Shown here piece after piece: positions 34,707-45,687 of a stretch of 64,000 bases of DNA. Source of the DNA: Plantago major (lineage: Eukaryota; Streptophyta; Magnoliopsida; Lamiales; Plantaginaceae); contig CM048839.1 in NCBI GenBank assembly GCA_026545765.1, positions 3,720,001-3,784,000 of the forward strand. Direction: 5' to 3'. A program made the position numbers and the translations under genes. Every line of letters begins with the position of its first letter. The first letter of the stretch is position 1. The notes below the pieces were generated by a model. It was not told the DNA's origin and searched no databases. It worked only from the letters and a program-made list of their open reading frames with translations.

Positions 34707-37700
34707 CTATCTTTTGCTCTTTAGCCTTTTCGACTTACGGACACCTGCTCTGATTTCTTTTCTCTTCTCTGGATACCCGTTCGGATACCTCTTCTCTGGA
34801 TGTCCGTTCGGATACCGGCTATTTCGGTTCATTGGTAGTTCCATTAGTCCAAGACTATGTCTTAAGGCTAAGAATCTACTTTCTTGTAGTGGCTTAGTGA
34901 AGATATCTGCAAGTTGGTCTTCAGTGCCAATCTTGAGTATCTCTATATTGCCCTTTTCAACATGGTCACTGATGAAGTGATGTCTAACATCAATGTGCTT
35001 TGTTCTGGCATGAAATTTAGGATTCTGTGTAATCGCAATAGCACTTGTGTTGTCACAGAAAATGGGAGTTTTCTTCTCATCGAGTCCATAGTCTTTAAGT
35101 TGTTGTTGTATCCACAGAATTTGTGTTGCACAACAACCAAAGACAATATATTCAGCCTCTGTGGTAGAGGTTGCAATTGAGTTTTGCTTCTTGCTAAACC
35201 ATGAGATAAGTCTAGTACCCAGAAACTGACAAGTTCCTGAGGTGCTTTTCCTATTAAGCAGTGATCCAACATAATCAGCGTCTGAGTACCCAGCTAAACT
35301 CAATCCGCTTTCTTTAGGATACCACAATCCTACATCTACTGTACCCTTTACATACCTTAATATTTTCATAGCAATGTTGTAGTGTGTTTGCATTGGATTT
35401 GTCTGAAATCTAGCACATACTCCAACGGCGTATTGAATATCGTGTCTACTTGCGGTGAGGTAAAGTAGTGAACCTATCAATTTCCTATACTTATGTTCTT
35501 CAACACTCTTATCCGATTCAAGATATAGGTCATTTTGGTTCCAATGCTCATAGGTATCTTAACATTCTTTTCAGAAGGCTTAAGATTGAATTTTGTGAGC
35601 ATATCTTTTGCATACTTTGTTTGACTAATGAATATTCCATCATTGAGTTGCTTGACTTGCAATCCTAGAAAATAATTCATTTCTCCCATCATGCTCATCT
35701 CAAACTTGCTTTTCATGAGATTTGCAAAGTCATTACAAAGTTGCTTGTCCTTAGATCCAAATATGATGTCATCAACATATACTTGAACTAAGAGTAGTTT
35801 CCCGTCATGATTTAAGGTAAATAAAGTTTTATCAACTTCACCTTTCTTGAAACCACTTTCCAGAAGGTACTTGGCCAAAGTGTCATACCATGCTCTTGGA
35901 GCTGTTTGATCCATACTGAGCTTTACGTGGTTTATAGACCATTCTACTTTCTCGAGAAACTTCAAAGCCAGGTGGTTGCTCAACATAAACTTCTTCTGCA
36001 AGTTCACCGTTTAAGAATGCACTTTTGACATCCATCTGATAAACTTTAAAATCTTTATGAGCTGCAAAGGTTAGAAAGAGTCTTATTGCATCCAATCTGG
36101 CAACCAATCTTGCTTTGTTTCTGGTTATTTCACCAGATTCATTCATCTTGTTTCTGAAAACCCATTCAGTTCCAATCACAGATATTCCTTCTATAAATGG
36201 AACTAGTTTCCAGACTTTGTTTCTCTCAAATTGATTCAACTCTTCTTGCATTGCAGAGATCCAGTCTTGGTCTCCTAATGCTTCTTCTATATTTTTAGGT
36301 TCAATATTCGAGATGAAACATCCAAAGAGAGAATTAGCATTTTCAGCTATTCCTCTCCTAGTCCTAACACCTTGATTAATTGGTCCAATTACATCCTTTG
36401 CAGGATGATCTTTGATCCATCTCATCATAGGTTTAGTGCTAGTAGGATCAATATCCAAGTGATTTGAATGTGAATCACTAAGATTATGATTTGATACTTT
36501 TTCAGTATCTGAGATATCTGACATATGGGAAATGTCATGGATATCTGACACTTTTTCAGTGTTAGAGATATCTGGAACTTGCATTTCAGCAGTCTCATTT
36601 TCAGATACCTCTTCATGATGAAGGTTCTCGAGAACTTTGTTCCATTTCTGGAAAACTCATAGGAAATTCCTCATCATGTCTGTGAGTCATCTTGTTGTTA
36701 CTAGGCATATCAAGCTTTTCTACGTCAGAGTCATCCTCACTTTCCATAATGATGTTTCTCCTTTCTGAGGATTCTTCTTTAGAATCCCTCAGTAATAGTT
36801 CTTTGAACCTTTCTGAGAGTTCATCATTAGGAGTTGGTTTCTTATTTCCTTCATAGAATACAATATTAATTGATTCTTCAATTTTCTTTGTTCTTTTGTT
36901 GTAAACTCTGTAGGCTTTGCTATTTGTGGAATAACCAAGAAATACACCTTCATCTGCCTTTGGTTGAAATGTTCTCAGATAATCTTTTCCATTGTTTAGA
37001 ACAAAACATTTACAACCAAATAATCTCAGATGTTTGATATTAGGGGGTCTACCAACCAAGATTTCATAGGGGGTCTTGTCATGGTGTTTGTTTATCAAAC
37101 ATCTGTTCTGAGTGTAGCAAGTTGTGTTTACAGCTTCAACCCAATAAATTTCACTTATTTCAGTGTCAGCTAGCATTGTCCTTGCAGCTTCTTTAAGGGT
37201 TCTGTTTTTCCTTTCTGCAACACCATTTTGTTGAGGTGTTCTTACAGAGGAAAGTTGGTGTTGTATACCTTTGCAGGTACAAAACTCCTTTATGTACTGG
37301 TTGACAAACTCAGTACCATGGTCTGTTCTGATTGCAGATACCTAATCATTTTTCATGACTTCAAGCTTTTTCAGCAAGTTTGGTATCTCCACCCTGGCAT
37401 CAGATTTGTGTTTCAGAAAGACAACCCAAGTGAATCTTGAGAAGTCATCTACAACAACCAGACCATACTTCTTTCCTGCATAACTAGTTACGGATGATTC
37501 AAAAGATCCATGTGTAATAGTTGTTGGTCTAACACTAGAGTGTCTGATTTTGGACTTGAAAGAGATCTTAGATTGTTTCCCCATCTGACAGGCAGAACAG
37601 ATACCATCCTTTCTGAAAGATGTTCTGGGAAGGCCAACCACCAACTCTTTCTTGGCAAGTCTGTTCAGAGTTTTGAAGTTCAAGTGACTCATTCTTTTGT

Positions 37701-38117
37701 GCCATAACCAGTGCTCTTCTGTGTGACCAGATTGACTCACCATGAGACATTCTTCAACAGGGTATGCCCAATCGCAACATAAAGACCGCTTTCCGACCAA
37801 CTAAGACCGCTCGCTGACTCATTGTCAATTAGTTTGCAGTATTTAGCTTTGAATTTTATAGTAAAACCCTTGTCTGCAAACTGGCTCATGCTAAATAGAT
37901 TATATTTCAAATCCTTAACATGTAATACGTCAGTGATTGTCAAAGTCCCCAATTTGACGTTGCCAAATCCCAGAGAGGATTTAATTCTCTCCAAAGAACT
38001 GATATCCGGTCTGTGTTTGCACGCTTTGTAATCGACTGATTTGCTTTGTCTCCATGTGCTTTCCGCATCCACTATCAAATAGCCATTGTGCTTTAGTCCA
38101 GAAGCATTCGCACACAA
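34707..38117 (-). pseudogene. Copia pol: protease, integrase, reverse transcriptase and RNase H (frameshifted)
   Basis: Minus-strand order: protease motif DSGC (codons at 38,076-38,065); integrase zinc-binding HWLWHKRMSHL..CSACQMGK and core with VVVDDFSRFTW, RTDHGTEF and QQNGVAERKNRTL (37,710-37,180); RT from [16 protein letters not shown] (about 36,280) through VYVDDIIFGS (35,780-35,766); RNase H with AGYSDADYVG and STTEAEY (35,300-35,150). Breaks: frame changes at about 37,773, 36,629, 35,900 and 35,500, a TAG in the integrase at about 37,342 and an in-frame loss in RT near 36,100. Two of the frame changes fall at CG where CAG/CTG is expected, so part of this decay may be artefact. Every catalytic domain is recognisable. 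Confidence 0.9.
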
Positions 38118-38396
38118 CAGGAAGCAGGAGATTAGGTTCTCATATCTTTGATGGAACCGTCAGAATTAAAAGATCTTCCAGTAGGAATCCATTTTTGAAT
38201 GAATTTCTTTGAAATATTCTTTTGTCTGACAGGAACATAAGGAGGAATTCTATTTGAGTGAATGTTATCATTGGTAAGAATTATTTTGTGGTGTGTTCCT
38301 AGGTGCTCCATATGATGCTTTCAGATACTGTCAGTTTACGAGTTTGCTTTTCAGCAAACTTAGCTTTCCTTGCCAGATTTCTTCTAGCCCTAGCAT

Positions 38397-40550
38397 TCAG
38401 ATTTCACTGGTTTGATTTAACTTCCACTTCTGATAATTGCTTTGAGCAATTCTAGCTTTCAGCCATCGTTCTTGCTCCTGCTTGTACTCATGAGCAAGTT
38501 GTTTTCCGATGCCTTTGTAGCCAATACCGTTTCGAGCACTTGAAGCTATCTGAGATCTTTTCTCAGCAGCTTTGCTAGTCTCTGGTTGGTCCAATTTCTT
38601 TCCAGAAAAAGTGACATGGGAGAATTTGCCAGCTCCTGCAATTCTACCTTTTTGAGAGACATAGCACTGTGGGTGTTTACACTTTTCAGTGTTGTGTTTC
38701 TTTTCAGAGACGTGCCCAACAGTTTTGTTTTTGACTTGTTTTTCCCACAAAGGTTTAGTCGCAACTGCCTTTCCTTTGTCAACAATCTTTGTCTTCTCAC
38801 CGATACTATAGATTGCATGGGAACCGTCTTGCTGAGTACTTACAAATGTTCTTCTCTCCTTATTCAGAGTGATAGAACAATCTGTCTGTGTATTCAGCCC
38901 AAGTCCTTTCTTTTCTGAAGGATCTCTTAAGTAAGATTGTACTTCAGTAAGAGTGTCACTAGCTTTGGCATAAGATTGAAAAGATAATTCTTTCTTCTTG
39001 AGTTCCTTGTTCTCAGAAAGAAGATCTTCATATTTCTTTCGTAATTCAGCCATTGCTTCTTTATGTGACTTTTAGATATCTGAGCTTTGAGAGATGCATT
39101 TTTAGCATCCTTTCTCTCAGATACTTTAACTAATTGAGAATTTTCCTTTGCAAGAGAATTCTTTTCTTCTTCAAGGTTTTCGGCTCTAGCTCGGATCATT
39201 AGAAATTCTCTTTCATAGATGTCAAGTTCTTTCCTGAGATTTTCTAGATTTTTTATTTTCTCTTCATCACTTTCATAAGTATAACAAGAAGTATGTGTTA
39301 CCTCATCAGCCATAAGACAGATTTCTATGTTGGAGATGTCTGGACCGTCAATTTCAGCAACTCCACACATTTCATTCTTCTTGAGGCCGAAGTCGATTAT
39401 ATCATGAGTAACTCCACATAATTCTGGTGATGGTAAGGTTGAGTCATCTGAATTGTCATCTTCAGAATCTGTCTCAACGTCTAGAGCATCCAGTTGAATT
39501 TGGATTCTCTTTCTTTCTTCAGTTAACAAAGCTTTCTGGCTTCTTCTGAAGATTCTCCTATCTTTCTTGTCACTTGTCCTTAGTTTGTTGAGGGCAGGAC
39601 AATCCTTCTTGAAGTGGCCAGGTTTCTGACAATAGAAACAGATATTGTTTCCAATTTCTGCTTCCTCGACATGATGCTTTACGAAATGGCTTGTTCAATG
39701 AGCTTTGCATATTTTGTATCTTGGTGATAGTTTGAGCCTAGATGCTTTTTCAGCTTCTCTTTGGCTTTCCTTCTTTCAATTTCTCGACTGATATATTTGC
39801 TCATTTGCTTTGCAGCAAGAGCATCCTCAGTTTCTTCCTTACTTTTCTTCTTTTCAGAAGTTCCTTGAGTGACTAGAGCAACGTTTTGCAACTTTTCAGT
39901 TGTTTGTTCTCTTTGAGTTGTCTCATAATCAACAGTAGCAAGATGAGAGAAAAGTTCCACTGGAGTGATATTTGGCATTCCTTGGTTAAAATAAAGAATT
40001 TGGTATGCTCCCGGTTGTGGTTAAGACTTGACAATAGTCTTAATCTTTTACATTGGAGTATCTGTTCTTTCCCAAGAGTCGCCATGTCACTCATGAGAGT
40101 GGTAAATCTGAAATCAAGTTCTTCCAGAGTTTGGTGGGTCCTTGTTTGAAATTTTGAAATTTCAACTTGAGAACTTCGAACTTGTTTTCTTTGGTTTTCT
40201 CGGTTAAAGACGATTTCTTCAATCGGTTGCCAGCAACTTTCGCCGTTTAGCACCCTACGCTTTACCTGTATGTGCTCAGTGTCGATCGATGATGATATTA
40301 CGAGCTTGACCATCCAGACGATTTCTCTTGGCATCTTCCGATGTCCGAGTTCTCTGAGCTTTGGTTCGTAAATGACTTGACTAGTAGATCTCCCACTTGT
40401 TGACGATCGGTTTGTGAAGATCCTTCGCTTTGATCTCTGTCTCTACCATTAGAAACCTCCATGACTTGTTTGAGTTGTTGAATGATTATTGGGCCATTCT
40501 TTATCACTTGATCATTTCGTCACTTATGGCTTCAAGGTGGAGCATCATGT
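38397..40550 (-). pseudogene. Copia gag and gag-pol linker (frameshifted)
   Basis: Minus-strand open blocks 40,507-40,298, 40,334-39,873, 39,978-39,679, 39,529-38,927 and 39,053-38,397. The core includes TLEELDFRFTTLMSDMATLGKE, typical of copia gag. A CCHC knuckle (CFYCQKPGHFKKDC) is at 39,640-39,599. Beyond it lies an unusually long Glu/Lys-rich coiled-coil linker (for example LEEEKNSLAKENSQLVKVSE) before the protease. Gag forms the virus-like particle and the knuckle binds RNA. Several frame breaks. Confidence 0.8.
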
Positions 40551-40704
40551 TATTTTTCCATTTCTCGTAATTCTACGGTTTGAGAATGGGTGCATCACTC
40601 GAGACATACACGCACTTAACACACAAATTAAATAGTCCTCGAAAATGGACAAAGTTCCTTCACCTATCTGGGGATCTAGGTTGATCAGGCTTGTGAACCT
40701 CCCC

Positions 40705-40715
40705 GCTCGATACCA
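40705..40715 (-). promoter_or_regulatory. Primer-binding site of the copia element
   Basis: Two bases inside the 5' LTR the minus strand reads TGGTATCGAGC, one base short of TGGTATCAGAGC, the usual copia site complementary to the initiator tRNA-Met 3' end. The missing A falls in a CAG. Confidence 0.8.
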
Positions 40716-40717
40716 CT

Positions 40718-42393
40718 TGTTGGTCCAGATAACGCAAAGTAAAAGACTAGATGGGGGGTGAATAGTCTTTTAAAACTTTTGTCGATAAAACTATTTCTCG
40801 GATATCTGAGTAGATATCGATACTTAGAATCGAGGCCGGAAGACTTAATAAAGATAAGTCTGCAGTTAAAGTGTGTGTGTGTGTGTTCTTTGAAATGTAA
40901 ATCTGAAAGGTAAATAACATAGCAAGTATAGTGGTATCTGGAGGTGGCGTAATCCTCCAACTAATCCACTTGGTCTTCGAGACCTAGAATTCACTAGAAT
41001 AGATAATTGAGTTCTCCTTACAAAAATCCTATTCTAAGATTCCTTTAAACAAATGGTTCCCAACCAAATGTTTCCCTGAGTTGTTCCCGGCTTTCACCAA
41101 GTACTTCTGTACTCGAAACCTTTTGAGTTATTCCCAGCTTCCCAAGCTAAGTACTTCCTATACTCAATAACCTTGGAGTTATTCCTTAGTTTTTCAAATC
41201 AAGTACTTCCTATACTCGGTAACCTTGGAGTTATTCACGATTTTTCAAACTAAGTACTTCACTACTCCACTTGATTATGGTGTTGGTTTTGGTTTGAGTT
41301 GTCGGATGAGCTTCTTTAATAACTTATTCATTATTCAGATAGCTCGTGAATCAAGTATACTTAATACACTTTTCAATGTATGGTATCTTGTTCTTTTCTT
41401 GACCCAAGTCTTAGATAAATGTTCAAGAGAATGAATCTCATATACTTGATCTTTCGTTTCAACTCTTTCACGAGATAATGCTTGTTTAGGATCGGGACAC
41501 TTAGAACTTGATGTTACTCAAGATCAAAAGCTTTGGTCGCAATGTAAAGCTTTGAGGATAAGTAATTTGCTTTGAGAGAGTAAGATGTTCAACGTTTTTA
41601 TGCGATTCAGGTGTGTCTCTTCAAGATCTAAGTGTTGATATTTATAGATGAATTTGAGTGCCGTTTGAATAGTATCCGTTAGGCTCAAATTCAAACTATT
41701 GATATCTGTGTATAATCTTTATGTGTTTTGTCTTCTTCTTGAAACCGCGTTGCTTTTATTCAGACATCTCTGTCCATGCATTAAATGCATTGTACTATAC
41801 TTTTGTCCTCAGAGTGCCAGCGGAACTATGCTTTATCGAGACTAGTGTTATCGATTCTTTGCGTCCTTATCTTCAATCTTGAGATACCACTTTTATTGAA
41901 ACAACTTTGTTTGCAATATATATATTTCTTTTTCAGAAATGTGGTTAATGCTCAAGGTATCTGAGAATAGATATTTCTGTGGACACTTTCCTTGTTTTAG
42001 ATAGGCCTTTTATTTCTCAGATCTCTCTTGTGACACAGTTTGTTTAAAACTATTCGTGTCTTCAAGATATCTGGCTAAAAGCAGTTTGATAATCTTGTGC
42101 AGTTTCTTCAAGTCTTCAATGTCGTTGAGCTTGTTCTGCTTGGATGTCTTCTTCTTGGTCTTCTCTTCATAAAATAAAAAATTACATTTTGAGACCTAAC
42201 ATCCTATACAAGATTAGCTAGACTATCATACTTAGTGAGTTTCCTCTTTTACAATGTTCAAGTGAACCAAGAGTACTAATCACCTTTCTGAGACTAAGAT
42301 AAGTCATCATGTTGCTGATCAAAATCTAAACAGATATTTCTAACAAAATATCTAACAAATTTCCTAACAAATTTCCCAAGAAATTTCCCAACA
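40718..42393 (-). repeat. Copia 5' LTR
   Basis: 1,676 bp, pair of 26,406-28,126. As read here it begins TGTTGGTCC and ends CCCAACA, followed by target duplication TAAAA (42,394-42,398). Confidence 0.95.
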
Positions 42394-42398
42394 TAAAA

Positions 42399-42800
42399 GG
42401 ACAAGAAGAGGAGAACGGCTGAAGAAATTAGAAGAAGGAAAGAAACAACCAAGATAACCAATAAATAAACCTAATGGGCTTTTTAGTAATTGGGCCTTTA
42501 CCCCGGTTTAAAAGCCGTAATACTTCTCGGGCCCAATTAATTTCTCGTCTCCAATTTAAATTTAAATTGACGATCTGGGATTTTACATCTGTAATGTACT
42601 TATTCATTCTAAATTTGGACTATTTTTTAGGTCGAATTTGACAACAAATTTAAAAACCCAACATAATTTTCTTCATCTCCGTTGGATGGTACAATAGATC
42701 ATATTGGACCAAATTTATTACATGCATATGTTGGCATACATATCAATCTAACGACTCATACACATAACCAATACTAACCATGCTCGTTTCCCCAACTTCC
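42399..42800. other. Right flank of the copia insertion and downstream region of DEFL2
   Basis: The purine-rich GGACAAGAAGAGGAG sequence continues the similarly purine-rich left flank at 26,370-26,400, so the copia element interrupted one A/G-rich stretch. From about 42,586 on, the sequence is shared with the vicilin downstream region. No gene seen. Confidence 0.5.
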
Positions 42801-42807
42801 ACCTGAG

Positions 42808-43656
42808 CTACTCCTCAGGGTCATGTGGAGAACCGGAACGAGACACCCTACGTGGGGGAGAGTTAACGCTGGCATCAGATACCCTACGTGGAGAGTCACT
42901 ATTATCAGATACCCTACGTGGAGAGTCACTATAATCAACATCAGGAATATCACTTCCTTTAACCGGTGCGTGACTATTGGAATCAGACATTGAAACCGGA
43001 CATGTCTTGTTATTCTTTTTTATAAAGCAAGAGCACGTAAACAAATGTTTTTGGAGCAGACCTTGTTCCAGATCCAGACTGAACTTTTGGTTTGGAGTTT
43101 TCCGATGAGCAGCAACCTCTGCTATTATCTCACTGAATCTCCGCATCCTGTATGTATTCTTGCATAATCTTACGCATTCTATAAAAGATTTCACCTTGCC
43201 AACGGGGACTGGATGAGGACACACCTTTGGGTGTGTTCTTGCTTCTCCCTTGCTAGCCCCTATATGATCCATGAAATTAAAATTTAAAACATCTATCATA
43301 TGCAATTGGATTATACAATAGATGTAGGTTGCGTTAAACACTAACTTATAAGCTATACAAAATTATTTATGAATAAGCATGATACATGAATGCCTAGTTG
43401 ATAGATTATAAGTTATAGTTAATCTGGCTTAATAAAAAAATCTATATTATTTATTTTATTTATATATACTATTATATTTAACAAATCAACTAATTAGTAA
43501 ATAAATAAATTCATTAAAATCAACTAAATAATTATCTACCAATTAGTTTATCGACTAGTTCTGGTTAAGAGATCTAGCGGTAAAAATATTACCTGTTGAT
43601 AGGATGGCCAGAAGAACAACACACATGAATGAAACATTGACAATAAGCTTTGCCAT
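42808..43656 (-). CDS. Defensin-like secreted cysteine-rich protein with SPRRVSD-repeat tail (DEFL2)
   Basis: Two minus-strand exons, 43,656-43,593 (signal peptide MAKLIVNVSFMCVVLLAIL) and 43,259-42,808, give 171 residues. Six cysteines show the same spacing as DEFL1 (C-x14-C-x3-C...C-x-C...C), and GKVKS before the second cysteine is conserved. The C-terminal tail differs: DEFL2 has three copies of an SPRRVSD/PPRRVS motif in a Ser/Asp-rich context, DEFL1 a Gly/Ser/Asp tail. The promoter TATA context and downstream flank are also shared, so a whole gene segment was duplicated. Probably a secreted defence or signalling peptide; target unknown. Intact. Confidence 0.7.
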
Positions 43657-43723
43657 TGTTTTTTATTTGCAGTACAATAACTAGATTAGATTGGTTGATG
43701 ATTTCTTAATTGCCTCAATGTGG

Positions 43724-43731
43724 TTTATATA
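43724..43731 (-). promoter_or_regulatory. Probable TATA box of DEFL2
   Basis: Minus-strand TATATAAA lies about 70 bp upstream of the ATG, with TTGCCTCAATGTGG alongside it as in DEFL1. Confidence 0.5.
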
Positions 43732-44430
43732 TACTAGATTAGATTGGTTTACAGAGTGATGATAATATCAATTAAGATAACGTTCTGCTAATTTGATACT
43801 CATCTTCATCATATGACAAATTCCACTTATAGCATAGCATCTCTAACGAAAATAGGGAAAGTGAAATTAATATTTGCAGATTGCCAAATTGTTTATAGTA
43901 TTACAATATTGATTATCTAATGCGTACTGACGGAGACCCAACTACTTATGGAGGTGGAAATCGCATTTTTTTCCTTTTACGAAAATTGTTTAGCACTAAA
44001 TTATCATCTCAATGAATTCATTTACTATAAAGCCTAAACTGGCCAGAATATACAGATTTAATATCAAATCCATGTCGTCGATAATTCATAGCAAGATATG
44101 TAGAATTAAAGAAGAAACTAAGGATATATTGATCCAAACCGAACTTTTATTACAAACTTTTGGGAGAGAGACGTTCTCTCCTATAATTAGTGAGAGTCCG
44201 ATCCATATTAGATAACTATATAGGATCACAATTAAAATTCGCAGATCCAGTTTATAATATAATCTGGATCCCACAGTTAATTTTCACAGAATCCGTATCC
44301 TATAGTTTTAATAATAACATCATATATTTTAATCAAAACATCATATATATTAACCATAACATCATGTTTCCTGAATAATTAATTTCCGCTAAATTCGAAT
44401 TCATTAATTATAATCATAACATCATATATC

Positions 44431-44618
44431 TTTTTTTTTTTTTTAGAAAATCGCTATTACAATCATATTACATGAAACTAATATATCATTCATATCAATT
44501 GTTACATAATCATCACTCATCAATCTATCATAACTAGCATACACTAGATCACAACCCATAACCTACCTCAGAGGTTATGGCACCTCAGCCTAACCAAATG
44601 AGCTAGAACTCATTGACT
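44431..44618 (-). mobile_element. tRNA-derived SINE with target-site duplication
   Basis: On the minus strand the head has an A-box-like TAGCTCATTTGG (44,605-44,594) and a B-box-like GGGTTGTGATCT (44,557-44,546). It ends in a poly(A) tail (poly(T) on the plus strand, 44,431-44,444). An 11-bp direct repeat ATCATATATCT flanks it (44,421-44,431 and 44,619-44,629). Length of about 187 bp is normal for a plant SINE. Confidence 0.8.
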
Positions 44619-44641
44619 ATCATATATCTTGTATAAAACAT

Positions 44642-44643
<2 letters not shown>

Positions 44644-44727
<84 letters not shown>
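44644..44727. repeat. (AC)n(AT)n compound microsatellite
   Basis: About 57 bp of AC repeats followed by about 27 bp of AT repeats at the left edge of the plastid insertion. Confidence 0.95.
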
Positions 44728-44732
<5 letters not shown>

Positions 44733-44743
44733 TAAGTTAAGTA

Positions 44744-44782
44744 AGGGCTATAGCTCAGTTGGTAGAGCACCTCGTTTACACG
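44744..44782 (+). pseudogene. trnV-UAC: Plastid-derived trnV-UAC 5' exon fragment
   Basis: AGGGCTATAGCTCAGTTGG.. to GTTTACAC matches the 5' half of the intron-containing plastid valine tRNA up to the anticodon region. The 3' exon is absent, so it cannot make a tRNA. The following 170 bp look like its group II intron, recognised from memory only. Confidence 0.7.
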
Positions 44783-44981
44783 CGCTTCGATGTTTTTCAG
44801 GGGGGTCTATGATACAATCCAAAAATTGGATCTTATTGAGAATCGATGTCTTACTCCATAACTTTGAGGGAACAATAGCCTGGCAAGGGGTTGGGTCCGA
44901 TTTGGGTATCTCTTTTAGATACCAAAGAGACCCTGCCATTGATTTGAGATATTGATAAGGTGAATACAAATTTAGAGGAGG

Positions 44982-45027
44982 AGGAAGAAGAAGAAGAAGA
45001 AGAAGAAGAAGAAGAAGAAGAAGAAGA
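44982..45027. repeat. (GAA)n microsatellite inside the plastid insertion
   Basis: Uninterrupted AAG/GAA run that splits plastid-like sequence; it explains the long poly-Ser and poly-Glu frames here. Confidence 0.9.
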
Positions 45028-45126
45028 CAAGACGGTGCAGGTCCGGGATAATCCTTTGCTCCACAGCCCTGGGGCTAGTTGGATTATTCCATCATTATTT
45101 GTTTCCAAGTTCAATGTTAGCCAGAT

Positions 45127-45488
45127 TAGTAAATGTTTATCTCTTCCGATGCAACAATAAGATCTTATTTTTAACAAGTAGTTTTGTTGGTTGGTTAATT
45201 GGTTGGGTAATTTTTCATATTTTATTCAGGAAATGGCTTGGATCGGGATTAGTCTGGATCCAGCAAGATAATTTGATTAAATCGAATAAGTTCATTCGAT
45301 CTAATAAGTACCTTGTGGTAAAATTGCGAATTCGGATCTTTAGTATTCTCTTATTTATGACCTGCGCCTACTCTTTAAGCAGAATACCGTTCCCCATCAA
45401 ACCCTCAACAAAAACGGAAGAAATAGATGTAGAAATAGAAAGAAAGATTCATCTATTTATTTTTTTACCATACTATCAAATACAATAT
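45127..45488 (+). pseudogene. ycf1: Plastid ycf1 fragment
   Basis: The frame reads [48 protein letters not shown], the N-terminal membrane region of plastid Ycf1 (a component of the inner-envelope translocon). It lacks the true start and over 90% of the protein, so it is a dead nuclear copy. The downstream frame keeps ycf1-like acidic [10 protein letters not shown] before ending. Confidence 0.85.
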
Positions 45489-45561
45489 TGACGATTAAAG
45501 TCCGCTCATTTCATTTAAGTTAAGACACGAAATCGAATTTTCAAATTCAAATTCTATAGCA

Positions 45562-45687
<126 letters not shown>

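Larger units (their letters stand above)
26406..42393 (-). mobile_element. Complete 16-kb Ty1/copia LTR retrotransposon (minus orientation) with a long post-pol region
   Basis: Two LTRs begin TGTTGG and end CCAACA, with perfect 5-bp target duplications TAAAA at 26,401-26,405 and 42,394-42,398. On the minus strand the order is LTR, primer-binding site, gag with CCHC knuckle, protease, integrase, reverse transcriptase/RNase H, then about 6.5 kb of extra coding DNA, a polypurine tract and LTR. Integrase before RT defines copia. Total length (15,988 bp) is far above the usual 5 kb; an extra post-pol region and initiator-Met primer site recall Sirevirus-type elements, but this lineage assignment is only inference. 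Coding regions are open in long blocks broken by small frameshifts, many at CAG/CTG sites (see findings). Confidence 0.95.

Noticed and set aside
37228..38918. Plus-strand open frames across the copia pol region
   Set aside because: They are antisense shadows of the integrase and gag-pol linker frames on the minus strand.
44744..44782. A functional tRNA gene
   Set aside because: Only the 5' half of plastid trnV-UAC is present, followed by intron-like DNA and no 3' exon.
44629..45177. Open frames with long Thr-His, Ser or Glu runs
   Set aside because: They translate the AC/AT and GAA microsatellites plus plastid DNA.
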